DNA of 64,000 bases from Eimeria necatrix (taxonomy: Eukaryota; Apicomplexa; Conoidasida; Eucoccidiorida; Eimeriidae), in contig NW_013651892.1 in assembly GCF_000499385.1 (NCBI RefSeq), positions 167,000 to 230,999 of the forward strand, in the 5' to 3' direction. Position 1 is the first letter of the stretch, and each line of letters begins with the position of its first letter. Shown one piece after another: positions 1 through 8,889 of this stretch. A model generated the notes under the pieces. That model was not told the DNA's origin. It saw only the letters and a program-made list of their open reading frames with translations, and searched no databases. A program made the translations under genes and the position numbers.

Positions 1-2
1 CT

Positions 3-653
3 GTGTTTGGTTGGCAGGAGCTTACTGCCATTCTGGTCATTTGCAGCCTTTGCTTTGCTGTTATTTGTAATCCAACATGCAGGCCATACGATGAAACGGA
101 AGCTACACTGCGTGAATGCCTTGGCCTAGCTGTGACGCGCCGTCTGCAGAAGTTTGTAACTGTTTTGAAAGAAGAGGCATTACCGCCTCGCCACTTCGTG
201 GTTCTGTTCTATCCCAAAGACGTCTTCTTCGTAGATCTAACTGATGCCCCCCAGGTTGCAGGTGGGCATCAGGTTGGGGATGAGTCTGAATCAACTCGAG
301 ACAAGAGCGTGAACGTCCTTTGGCACGCCAGCATTCCGCTGGTCCGTGACATTCGGGCCAGTACTCACGGAATTATCATCCGAGCAGGTCAGCCGACGAC
401 GCACAGGCCTAAAGATGTCTTGGCAGCTCTCAGCAGCATCGACAGTTATCAGAAGTGTCACCGTGCCCACGTTGGGACCTTGCGGCAAGTGGAGGCTCGC
501 GGAGATCGGTGCTTCCAGATCCCTTGTTCTTCAGCCGCCCTCATTTCTCAGCTGTACAGAGAGCTGCTGGAGGCTGTGCATGGCTCAACATCCGTCGTTC
601 AGCTTGGCACGTGGGATGCTCAGAGATATGCGGAGACAGACAGCGACTCATAA
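3..653 (+). CDS. VPS13-like protein, C-terminal exon (partial)
   Basis: This is the 3' end of a gene that begins left of the window; the stop is TAA at 651-653. VPS13 proteins are large bridge-like lipid-transfer proteins at membrane contact sites. The reading frame contains RPYDETEA near its start, then FVVLFYPKDVFFVDL, then VLWHASIPLVRDI and finally CFQIPCSSAALISQLYREL. This order (RPY-EEA, a strand reporting a displayed value, VLW plus a strand, then a short helix) resembles the PH-like C-terminal segment of VPS13. The first roughly 26 codons are probably intron: a pyrimidine-rich stretch ends in an AG at 81-82, just before RPYDETEA, so the annotated Met codon at 3 is not a real start. The gene converges on the IST1-like gene at 2438. 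The family call rests on pattern memory only; a different PH-like protein is possible. Confidence 0.45.
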   Translation: MFGWQELTAILVICSLCFAVICNPTCRPYDETEATLRECLGLAVTRRLQKFVTVLKEEALPPRHFVVLFYPKDVFFVDLTDAPQVAGGHQVGDESESTRDKSVNVLWHASIPLVRDIRASTHGIIIRAGQPTTHRPKDVLAALSSIDSYQKCHRAHVGTLRQVEARGDRCFQIPCSSAALISQLYRELLEAVHGSTSVVQLGTWDAQRYAETDSDS

Positions 654-2437
654 GCAGGAGATAACGGTATGTTCACAGGTCGCAGCGTCGTCTGAAAATG
701 TGGCTGGCTCCTTGCGACAGTCACTGACAAATTTGGTCACCTAAGAGAGACGCTCTTTAAAGGCTTTTTCGCTCCCTTGCTCAGTAGTGCGCGTGCACGC
801 CTTTGAAGTGGACCCGTTTTCTGATTTTGTCGTTTTCGGAAATGGAACAGGCAATGAATTCGATCACGAAAGGCGCATCGTTCTTTTTTTAGATAGGCGA
901 ATAAGTAGACTGCGCCGTACAGTCATGAAGGACCCACTGTAGCGTATGACGACCCTCACGGCGTTAGCTGAGATATGGCGATATCCGTTTTCATTATGCC
1001 GAACATGGGAAAATGCACTCATGGACACAGCTCTACAGGCCAGCGGCTATGGACCACAGCAGAGTGGGTTTGATTCCCTTTCAGCTCGTTGTGGCCGTTA
1101 CACTGGAAAAAATGCAGGCATTGCAGCAACGGGTATCGGGATGCAAGAGAAGCCGTTTTTTAGTAGCACCGCATCTGAGTCGGAAGGGTTCGGTAGTGAT
1201 AAGCTGACCTTGGATGTTCCCGTGCAGTCATGGGTAACAGGACCTGTGACTTGGCCTTCAGCTATGTTTCTTTGTTGCCACGCTAGCTGAGCGCTACTGG
1301 GTGCAGGCCGTACTGCACTTATTGGATATGGCCACGAGCCAAGAGGTATTTCCTGCTGAAGTGGCGTCACGCAATCTTCCTGTAGCCGAGCGTCGCTGCA
1401 ATGCCTGTCAATGTCGAGGATGCACTCGTCTTGCTCTGGTGTGGTTTTATATTCAATCTTGTGCAGAAGCACGCTCTCAGAAGCAGCTCCACCTAAGGCG
1501 AAAACACCGCATGTTTAGAGAGTTGGCAATGCAGTTATCTCCGACAAAAAGCATTTATTGAGCTATCTGGATTTCCAGTGACTTAGCTGGACGGTCTTTA
1601 CAAAATCTCACCCGAGTATGTTGGTTTCGCATGAGGGGGTGGGTGTAGTGAAGGAAAGCCCATCTCTTCTTCGTGCAGTGCAGCTGACTGCAGGGCGTGT
1701 GCCTGGCATGTTGGAGCTTCTCCCACAAGTTGCTGGTGGGCATTGGCTCCAGTGGGGGAGGGCTTTGGATCCCCATTAGAACGGCGGCCAGGAACGCGGA
1801 CGGGAGCCTCAACTGACGAGGGTGGCCCCGGTACCTGGCGAGTGGCAAGCCTGCCAGCAACGAGGGAATCAGTGCCTTGCTGCCCATGTTTGCGGCATGG
1901 CAACTGCCGCTGCCGCTGGACCTGAACGGTGCAAAAAAAAATTACCGATTAGGCCTTAGCGGTGTCATCACGACACCTAGTGTTATTTCCACAATTAATC
2001 TACAGGGGAACCAGATAGCCGATTCTGACCTCTGGGAAAGAAGGAGGGCTATTTGGATGGGCCCTAGAGTGGTTCGACTCCATTGACGGCTGAGCGAATG
2101 CAGTAAGAAGAGACCCGGAGGTCGTGCTAGCTCAGCTGCTACGCTTATTAACTCCCACTCGAGACAGAACAATATGATGGGCCAACAGAAAAAGGCCAGA
2201 GAAACAGAAGGCAGTAACTGCTGCTTATAGTGTTGCGAACAAACGCTCGTGATTTGCTGCCTGCTGGCTTATGTGCATCAAACTGTTCTGGAAATGATTC
2301 CTAGTGCCTAATTTTAATGCAGCCTACTTACCCGGGGGATGAAATCGCACGCCGGACTCGCATCCTTTGCAGACAGAACAGGCAGAAGCAGACTTTATTC
2401 TGATAAGGCTCGACGAGGTACAAAATAATTAAGTGTC
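654..2437. other. intergenic, no supported gene
   Basis: Only short overlapping ORFs occur here, with no recognisable motif, on either strand. The region lies between the 3' ends of two convergent genes. A C-terminal exon of the IST1-like gene could lie here if the GTAAAT after Leu-Val-Arg near 2500 is used as a donor, but I found no convincing continuation. Confidence 0.5.
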
Positions 2438-3752
2438 TCAAGGATACTTAGGCAGGCAGTTAGGCATGCCGCGGTGGTGCAGATGCGGCAGTTTCAGGGA
2501 ATTTACCCGCACCAGGGCTATACTGGGTTTCCAGTCAGAAATAAGGTACTCCTTGGCAATTCCACAGAGCAGCTGCTGAAGATCGAACTCCAGTGGTGGC
2601 GCAAGTGACAAGGCATGCACGAGCTGCGCATGCATAAGAAACAGGCTATAGTCTGCATACTGTTTAGAAAAGGCGTAGCGTAATTTTTTTCCATACCGTC
2701 ACTAATGAAACCTCACTTTGAAGTGTACTTCTTGCTTTGCATTCTTCACGGCGGCCTCCACGAGGGCCTCCCCATACTTCACTGCAAACTGTTTCCTGAC
2801 GGCCGCTAATTCGTCGATACCTGCAAGAGGTTGTTAACATTTGAATGGGTCAATTGGGACAGATTAAAACCTGGTGCTGTCAGATCGTTAAGCTTGAGCC
2901 TAGTTGCTGCAGAAGCGTGCCAGTGGAAATACTGCTTACTTAGCCTTGGCTCACAGTACAGAAGGCTATGAATCGGGGAAAGCAAATCAGGAGGACAGAT
3001 TCTCTCTGTTGCCAAATAGCTCTGCGGAACACAAAAGATCATCAGCTGTAAAGAGGATCACAATTTTCTCATATTTGTTCCAACTTGCATGCACGCAGGT
3101 ACTGATGTTGCCGCAGATAATGAAAGCTGCATCCGAGGGTATCGTAGCCCTCACTAGTCTTGAAATAAGCAGCTCGCAGACAGTCACAAGGATCTCCATT
3201 GCCCTCTCTAGCCTGTACTCGCGTAACAAGTGTTCCGCCTTTAGCCTTGCACCTTCTTCTCTTCCCTCCCTGCCGACACAAATTCAACATGGAATCCATC
3301 TGCAGTACAGTGGACGATAAAGTTCCACTTTAAATTCTACTGTCGTCTCGTCAATTTTCTTTTACAGCTCCCTTAATATGCGGAACAAGGATAGCATACC
3401 GCAAGAAGCCAGCAATTTCCCTGCGCTGCAGTCGAATCGAATTCTGAAGCCTGTTAGTGCACATGCGAGCTGCAACGATCATCTCACAATGATTCACACG
3501 AGCAAAAGAGCCTGTTACCTGGAGGGATAGGACAGCAATGCTTCGACTTTTCTTGGGTGTACTTCTGTCTGCGGCACTTTGTTCTTTAACGACTTGGCAC
3601 TGCTTCTGAGAGTTCGTGAACCTCAGTACAGGTATGATGTGGTCTTGCTGTTTCGAACAGGTATGAGAGGGATTACCTCTACTGATAGCCATCTTCAAGC
3701 TTGCCTTGCACACTGCTTTGTCAAACCTTTCAAAGGGCCAGCGCATCTTCAT
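2438..3752 (-). CDS. IST1-like regulator of ESCRT-III (five exons)
   Basis: IST1 binds ESCRT-III and the ATPase Vps4 and tunes endosomal sorting and membrane scission. Exons on the minus strand are 3752-3677, 3469-3400, 3269-3103, 2820-2717 and 2659-2438. Every junction is GT-AG and the phases agree from exon to exon. The spliced protein begins MKMRWPFERFDKAVCKASLK and continues through MAISR, IRLQRREIAGFLR, EEGARLKAEHLLREYRLERA, EILVTVCELLISRLV, then DELAAVRKQFAVKYGEA and LAPPLEFDLQQLLCGIAKEY. These match, in order and spacing, the N-terminal helix, the basic helix pair, the VEHIIRE/CELL helix, the VR.QF..KYG helix and the short last helix of the IST1 domain. The usual C-terminal tail with Vps4-binding motifs is short or absent, unless a further intron begins at the GTAAAT in exon 5. 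It points away from the tRNA-Thr gene 635 bp upstream. Confidence 0.9.
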
Positions 3753-4387
3753 ATTAGTCGTAAGTCGTCGAGATTGGTTGATTCGGCGCTTGACAAATCA
3801 AATAAAGCAACTTTATCCACTTTCTTTCGGCGAGAAGGCCAAGAGAGAGAAGAAATGAATGTGAATATGTCTTCTCCACAGATGTCCAGTGGAAGCACCG
3901 TGGTACCTGCTGTGGTCATGCAGTTACAAATCTAGATAAAAGGCTATGGGATGCTTGCTACAAGGCGAATTTAATTTTGGAAAATTGAAACAAATGCATT
4001 TGCCGTGAATGGCCGCAGAGTAAGTACATATCTTGCAGAGCTGGAAAGTGACCTGGGGCTATTCCACAACAACCCCACTCAATGAACTCACACCCTTCTA
4101 TGGGTTCTCAGGATAGTTTATACTATTATGCATAACTAGAAAGCGAAAAACCTGAATCAAGAACGGAAGACTTTCTATGAGGCAAGACTACTTAGCCATA
4201 TTCCCGCTGGTCATTCCAGGCGTTGAGCTGCTACCGTCTGATGGGGGTGTCAAAATAAAACTCTTAACACGATCTAATAGTGAATCCTCTGGAGGAAATG
4301 TAAAGCGAAATCTACTTTCACAGCAGCGATTTGTAAGTGAACAATAAATTATGCGGAAAGAAGGTGATACAATTCAAGTCCATTACC
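3753..4387. other. intergenic between IST1-like gene and tRNA-Thr
   Basis: This is the shared upstream region of two divergent transcription units. Only short ORFs without motifs are seen. It should hold the promoter of the IST1-like gene, but I see no recognisable promoter motif. Confidence 0.5.
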
Positions 4388-4460
4388 GCCTTCTTAGCTT
4401 AGTCGGTAGAGCATTCGCTTAGTAAGCGAAAGGTCGCCGGTTCGATTCCGGCAGGAGGCT
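4388..4460 (+). tRNA. tRNA-Thr (anticodon AGU), copy 1
   Basis: The 73-nt sequence folds into a full cloverleaf. The acceptor arm pairs GCCTTCT with AGGAGGC and the discriminator base is T. The D stem is GCTT/GAGC, the anticodon arm is TTCGC-TTAGTAA-GCGAA, and the T arm is GCCGG-TTCGATT-CCGGC. Anticodon AGT at positions 34-36 reads threonine codons ACU and, after inosine modification, ACC. There is no intron. A run of four T residues overlaps the 3' end (CTTTTC), a plausible RNA polymerase III terminator. The sequence is identical to the minus-strand copy at 8890-8962. Confidence 0.97.
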
Positions 4461-4548
4461 TTTCAGGAAATGCCCTTTGTAGTCTTCCTTAATCTTTTGC
4501 CTGCCATTTTCCTTTTTCAGGAAATGTCCTTTGTTGTTTTCCTTTATT
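4459..4548 (+). repeat. pair of direct repeats just downstream of tRNA-Thr
   Basis: The block TTTTCAGGAAATG.CCTTTG followed by TTTTCCTT-like sequence occurs at about 4461-4490 and again at about 4516-4548, with a period near 57 bp. The minus-strand translation shows the repeat as KGHFLK twice, but there is no sign that this is a real protein. Confidence 0.6.
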
Positions 4549-4730
4549 ACTCGTCTTTCTGGCACTGACCTTTTATTTCTTTCAAGGTCTAATAATTCAT
4601 CAAACGAGGCGTATCTCCGCTGCTTGCAGGCTGCCCAGTTGTCCTTCACGTCAACATTCGTGGCCTCCTTGCTTTTCTCAGTATTGACGGTTATTATCTC
4701 CTTTAAAGTAGTTATATTTCGCTAGCTCAG

Positions 4731-4875
4731 AAGAACCCCATGTTCATTAAACATAGTAATATCAGTTCATAGTACAGAGAACTCCATGAAGTGAAAGAAT
4801 TACGAGAAACCCCCATATTCATCAAACATAGTAATATCAATTCGGAATACAGAGAACTCCATGAAGTAGAAGTTT
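4731..4875. repeat. 75-bp tandem duplication at the retroelement 3' flank
   Basis: Two imperfect copies with a 75-bp period share CATAGTAATATCA and CAGAGAACTCCATGAAGT. They lie directly beyond the 3' end of the minus-strand retrotransposon. A third, partial copy of the same family (GAGAACTCCACGAAGT) occurs at about 8843-8885, next to the second tRNA-Thr gene. Confidence 0.75.
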
Positions 4876-6560
4876 ATGCTTGCTGGGTTTCGGAGTTGGA
4901 CTCTGCCGCCTCGAGCGAAAAAGTTTAAGGGGGGGATCCGAGGGAGCTCCAACCCCTACGGCACGCCCGGATGTCGGGCCAACCATCTTCACGCGTCTGT
5001 GTAAGCCCATGGTGTTACTACCGAGTGCGTATGTATGCTGTCTTGGTGTTCTATTAGTTCATTAGTGTTTCATACAACTCATGTGGAGGCACGAGAGCGG
5101 CCCACTCCTCTTGCTCGCCTCGTGCCATTATCTGCCAGGTGAAAGCCCTAAATACGATGGCTCTGGCGGATACAGTCAGTGCTAATTTCGCGCTGTACAG
5201 ACCACGCTGTGCGTTCATCGAGTCGCAGGTCGTGTGTAAGCACTCGTTTGTTTTCCTGTGCAATACACCCAAGGGACCCATACACTAATACTTGCACTGG
5301 CACTTCGTACCCACGTTTCTCGATGAAACGTCTTAAGGCTTTGATACTTTTCTTTTTTGTGGAGACGAGCTGCGCCAAACGAGTTCTTCTGGTAGTTCTC
5401 ATACACAATAGCTACATCAGCTATCGCGATTCGCTTGTGCTTCTCGTGCCTGAGTATGATGTCCGGCCTTAGGAGGGTTTCCATATCCGCTAGACTGCTA
5501 GCTATTTGCAAGGTCTTCTCCCGATTAATCGCGCTGCTTCTGAGTGCTGTTGTAATCCTCTCCAGGGCCTTGTTATGTCGTTCTTTGATTCTGCTGTCAA
5601 GGCTGTGAGGACAGTGGTTGAGCGCGTGCGCAAGTGTTTCGGGATCTGCAGTGCAGTGGCGACAGCGAGATACCTTAGAAGCTTTAATCTTCTTGAGGTA
5701 TGCTCTTGTGAGAAGTTGTGCAGAGCGTGCTCTCAATGCAACGGCGACGTCCTCCGGCTTTAGCCTGGTTGGTCCCCGCAAGAAAGCATTGCTGGCTGCT
5801 GTTTGGTAGGCCACGGATTTCCCTTGGTCTACCTTGTTCTTCCACACAACACGCTGTTGCCCTGCCATGTCTTGCTTGATACTCCTAATGAGGTGCTCCT
5901 AATGAGGTGCTGCTGGTCTAGATCAGAGCCGTCTGCCGTCTTCAGCAGGTAGCTGCCGTCACTCCCAGTCTCGATTCGCGTTTTGCTAACCGATAGACTT
6001 CCTGGAAGCTCTGACCACAGGCTTCTAATCGCCACCTTCTTGCTTCTCCTCTTGAGGCAGCCAATATCACTGTCGTTGAGGTAGGCAAGTATTCCTGCTC
6101 TGTCGCTATCGTCGCTGTCGGGTGTGTAAACGAACGCCCGTTTGATTATTTCGAGCACTTGGCCTTCTGCAACTGCGCGGATCATGCTATTCGTGCTGTT
6201 CAGCATCTAGGTGGCATGCCCTATCTGCGTTGCCGTTGCGATCGTCTGGGTTGCTACATCCCCAGCACTCCATTAGAGGTGGGCTGGTGAAACATCTCTG
6301 TCGTTAGGCTCTTCGAGAGCTTGAACACCGTCTTTAGGACTGCGCGTATGTGACGATCAAACAGTTCCAGGTATAGGGGTAGCAGTGCCTGAGGTGGTAG
6401 TCAAGCCTGGATATGACAAAGGTGCGCACCGCATCCAACTTTTGCTAGCGGAGTAGCTGGGACCGCATGAGCTTGGACAACCAAGACCGACTGCCTGCTG
6501 ACGACTCAGGCAAAGCAGATGCTTGAAACCTGCAAATCCAGCAGCGCGTTCTAGGCGTAG
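4876..6560 (-). mobile_element. non-LTR retrotransposon, 3' half (RT thumb, zinc finger, endonuclease, 3' UTR)
   Basis: Reading the minus strand from about 6470 down, frame-shifted translations give LDAVRTFVISRLDYHLRHCY, then DRHIRAVLKTVFKL and PTSNGVLGM. This is the region after the palm in R2-type elements (canonical R.LDY..R, then GGLG). Next come a CCHC zinc finger and a restriction-like endonuclease (see 5215-5868), a stop, and about 200 bp of 3' UTR. The element ends at CCCAGCAAGCA near 4880. The same 3' end appears in the inverted copy at 6731-7195. Several frameshifts and stops show it is dead. The matching 5' half lies at 7860-8850 on the same strand, split off by intervening sequence. 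Endonuclease-class (RLE) elements usually have a single ORF. Confidence 0.85.
5215..5868 (-). pseudogene. retrotransposon CCHC zinc finger and restriction-like endonuclease
   Basis: This is the longest surviving open stretch of the element. It contains CRHCTADPETLAHALNHC, a C-X2-C-X8-H-X4-C finger typical of R2/CRE-type elements. After it comes RPDIILRHEKHKRIAIADVA, the catalytic R-PD...D-V core of the restriction-like endonuclease, followed by K..KY..L. Near 5325 the frame shifts: the expected tail (GYEVPVQVLVYGSLGCIAQE) continues in another frame at 5148-5408. A 14-bp tandem duplication (CTCCTAATGAGGTG) sits just upstream, near 5880-5910. This enzyme would nick the target DNA for target-primed reverse transcription. 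Because of the frameshift it is not functional as it stands. Confidence 0.85.
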
Positions 6561-6570
6561 AAACTGTGTG

Positions 6571-6603
<33 letters not shown>

Positions 6604-6730
6604 GTGTTACGACTTTTGCATCCTTTAGAGGGCTCTATTTACGCAACTTCCCGACCATCCCCACAAAGTAAGGCTTGTCCGTCCGATGAGTTCACAGGAC
6701 CCTCTGATCGGTTGCAGCGACGGGCGGTGT
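6571..6730 (-). rRNA. 18S rRNA 3'-end fragment (about 160 nt, pseudogene)
   Basis: Read on the minus strand, this is the extreme 3' end of small-subunit rRNA. It contains ACACCGCCCGTC, then TAGAGCCCTCTAAAGGATGC, AAAAGTCGTAACACGG and GTAGGTGAACCTGCGGAAGG, ending in ATCATT. AACACGG in place of the common AACAAGG, and the block before it, fit a coccidian 18S. Up to about 60 bp of ITS1 may follow at 6510-6570. The fragment breaks off exactly at 6730/6731, where the next base belongs to the plus-strand retrotransposon copy. The rest of the 18S gene is absent, so this is a relic and not a functional rRNA gene. Confidence 0.93.
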
Positions 6731-7195
6731 CCTTAAGACGCTCTACGAGGAGCGTGGGTACAAAGTGTCGGTACAAGCATTAGTATGTGGGTCCCTTGGG
6801 TGTATTGCACAGGAAAACAAAAGAGTGCTTACACACGACCTCGGACTCAATGAACGCACAGCCTGGTTCGTCCAGGAAGAAATTGGCACTGACTGTATCC
6901 GCCAGAACCATCGTATTTGGGATTTTCACATGGCAGATAATGGCACACGGCGAGCAAGAGGAGGGGGCCGCTTTCGTGCCTCCACATGAGTTGCGTGGAA
7001 CGCTAATGAACTAATAGAACACCAAGACAGCACACACACCCACTCGGTAGCAACACCATGGGCTAATTTACAGACGCGTGAAGACGGTTGGCCCGACACC
7101 CGGGCGTGCCGTAGGGGTTGGAGCTCCCTCGCATCCCCCTTTTAAACCTTTGGGCTCGAGGTGGCAAAGTCCAACTCGACAACCCAGCAAGCACA
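6731..7195 (+). mobile_element. 5'-truncated inverted second copy of the retrotransposon 3' end
   Basis: From CCTTAAGACG at 6731 the plus strand is highly similar to the minus strand of about 5335 down to 4880. The open frame to 6989 encodes SVQALVCGSLGCIAQENKRV and the end of the endonuclease ORF. A 3' UTR of about 200 bp follows, sharing GACGCGTGAAG and GGGCGTGCCGTAGGGGTTGG with the other copy. It ends at CAACCCAGCAAGCA, the same end point as the other copy. Here that end point is also the first unit of the palindromic array. The copy lacks everything upstream of the endonuclease tail, as expected for incomplete reverse transcription. Confidence 0.85.
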
Positions 7196-7800
7196 TTGAC
7201 GGGTGTCGGGTCGTCACCCCAGCAAGCAGAGTGCTTGACGGATACCGGATCGTCATCCCAGCAAGCAGGGCTTGCCAGGTGTCAGAGGTATCGGACCGAA
7301 GCCCCAGAAAGCAGAGTGCTTGCTAGGTGTCGGAACGGCACCCCAGCAAGCAGAGTGCTTGCTGAGTGGGACCGACACCCCAGCAAGCAGGGCGCTTGCT
7401 GCGTCGGACCGACACCCCAGCAAGCAGAGTGCTTGCTGGGTCTCGGACCGGCACCCCAGCAAGCAGATTGCTTGCTGTGTCGGACCGACAACCCAGCAAG
7501 CAGAGTGCTTACTGGGTGTCGGATTGGCACCCAGCAAGCACAGTGCTTGCTGCGTCGGCTCGACACCCCAGCAAACACAAAGTGCTTGCTGTGTAGAGAC
7601 GCTGGCCACAGCAAGCAGAGTGCTTGCTGCGTCGGCTCGACACCCCAACAAGCACAAAGTGCTTGCTGTGTAGAGACGCTGGCCCCAGCAAACAGAGTGC
7701 TTGCTGCGTCGGCTCGACACCCCAGCAAACACAAAGTGCTTGCTGTGTAGAGACGATTGGCCCCAGCAAGCACTCGGCTTGCGGGGTGGCCAATCCGACA
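7183..7800. repeat. array of about 38-bp doubly palindromic repeats
   Basis: About 15 units have starts spaced 37-39 bp apart (one spacing is 46). Each unit consists of two adjacent inverted repeats: CCCAGCAAGCA-GAG-TGCTTGCTGGG and then TGTCGG-A-CCGACA. The array therefore reads nearly the same on both strands. In the right half (about 7533-7770) two monomers form a higher-order unit of exactly 77 bp, with starts at 7533, 7610 and 7687. The array is flanked on the left by the plus-strand retrotransposon 3' end and on the right by the minus-strand reverse transcriptase fragment. Long ORFs through it in all frames are artefacts. Confidence 0.9.
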
Positions 7801-7859
7801 ACCAGATAGTGCTCGCCGGTTGTCTCAGCTGCATCCCAGCAAAAGTTCCTCAGGGACTT

Positions 7860-8850
7860 TTGTCTGATGGGATTCCCAGCTAGCAAAACGTTCCCTAGGA
7901 AGATTGCTTGCTGGCCCTCGTTGCAATCCATCCCCAGAACCCAGCTCTTAAAAATTTTTATGTCCTTTTTTGCTTTGCTCATGACTCGAAGGATTTGTCC
8001 TTGGTGCACTGGGGTCGCCAGTGCGTCCTTCAGTCCCAGGTATTTGCATGCCTCCCCGAGCTTCACAACTGGCAGGACCTCCACCACCTGATGAAGGTTG
8101 CTGATGCCCGCCCTGCTGCTAACAACAACCTTTAGGTCATCTGCGTACGCCATGTGAGAGACCTTTACACGGGGCTTTCCATTGGTCGTACGTAGTTCGA
8201 CGCCCTCGCAGGATAACAACTGCTGTAGTAGTGGCTCAAAGGCAAGATTGAAAAGGATGGGGCTGAGAGGGCAGCCTTGCTTGACTTTCCTCGTATTCTC
8301 TATTCTGCCTGAGCAGCCCTCCTGCGTTGATATGCAGAAGCTCGCTCCTCGATAGAGATCAACCAACGATGATCTCCCGGACGTGCTTCGGGAGCCGTTG
8401 AGTCTTCAGGACAGTGTGTATGAGCTTGTGGGGGATAGATCCAAATGCGTTCTTCAAGTCGTAGTAGGTCATGTACAGCGGCTTCTTGCCCCTGCGAGTG
8501 GAGTTTAGAATACTTTGGGCAAGGACTAGATGCTCGTGGCATCCGTTTATTGTCATGAAACCCTTTTGCGACTTGGAGGCGGCCCCCGACCGTATTGCCC
8601 AGACGGTGATCCTAGTGGCCCACAGCGCTGCGTAAAGTTTTTATATGCAGTCCTGTAGATCGATGGGTCGCCAATCCTTAACGCTATTTGGGTCTCTTCC
8701 CTTCGGAAGCAACACCTCACACTTTCCTTCCACTTTGCTGGCACTCCAAGATGCCGGCAACAGGCGTTGTACATCGCAGTAAGCGCTGGGACAAAAACAT
8801 CTTCAAACCGCTTGTACACGAAGAACCTTATCCCAATCATAGAGCACGGA
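7860..8850 (-). pseudogene. non-LTR retrotransposon, reverse transcriptase half
   Basis: Minus-strand frames give, in order, FVPALTAMYNACCRHLGVPA with KWKESV, LLPKGRDPNSVKDWRPI, TYYDLKNAFGSIPHKLI, RKVKQGCPLSPILFNLAFEP, MAYADDLKVVV, and KLGEACKYLGLKDA. These are RT motifs 0 to E of a non-LTR element, with the YADD catalytic box intact. Frameshifts lie near 8715 and 8365, and there is an in-frame stop near 8640. The stretch between YADD and KYLGLK is too short, so an internal deletion is likely. The sequence then runs into the palindromic array. Its natural continuation (LDAVRTFVISRLDY) lies on the same strand at 6550-4876, so the element has been split by later sequence. Confidence 0.88.
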
Positions 8851-8889
8851 GAACTCCACGAAGTGCATGAACTACAAGAAATCCCAGCA

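Noticed and set aside
4419..4649. Lys-rich ORF of 76 codons (minus)
   Set aside because: It is antisense to tRNA-Thr and to a short direct repeat; repeat translation.
6571..6730. Functional rDNA unit
   Set aside because: Only about 160 nt of 18S is present, cut off by retrotransposon sequence, without 5.8S or 28S nearby.
7183..7800. CRISPR-like array
   Set aside because: The spacing is regular and repeats are palindromic, but the sequence between hairpins is itself repeated, there are no unique spacers and no cas genes, and the context is eukaryotic.
7253..7834. Several long ORFs of AECLL/SKHSACWG-like repeats on both strands
   Set aside because: They are translations of the palindromic array in different frames. 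All frames are open because the unit has no stop.
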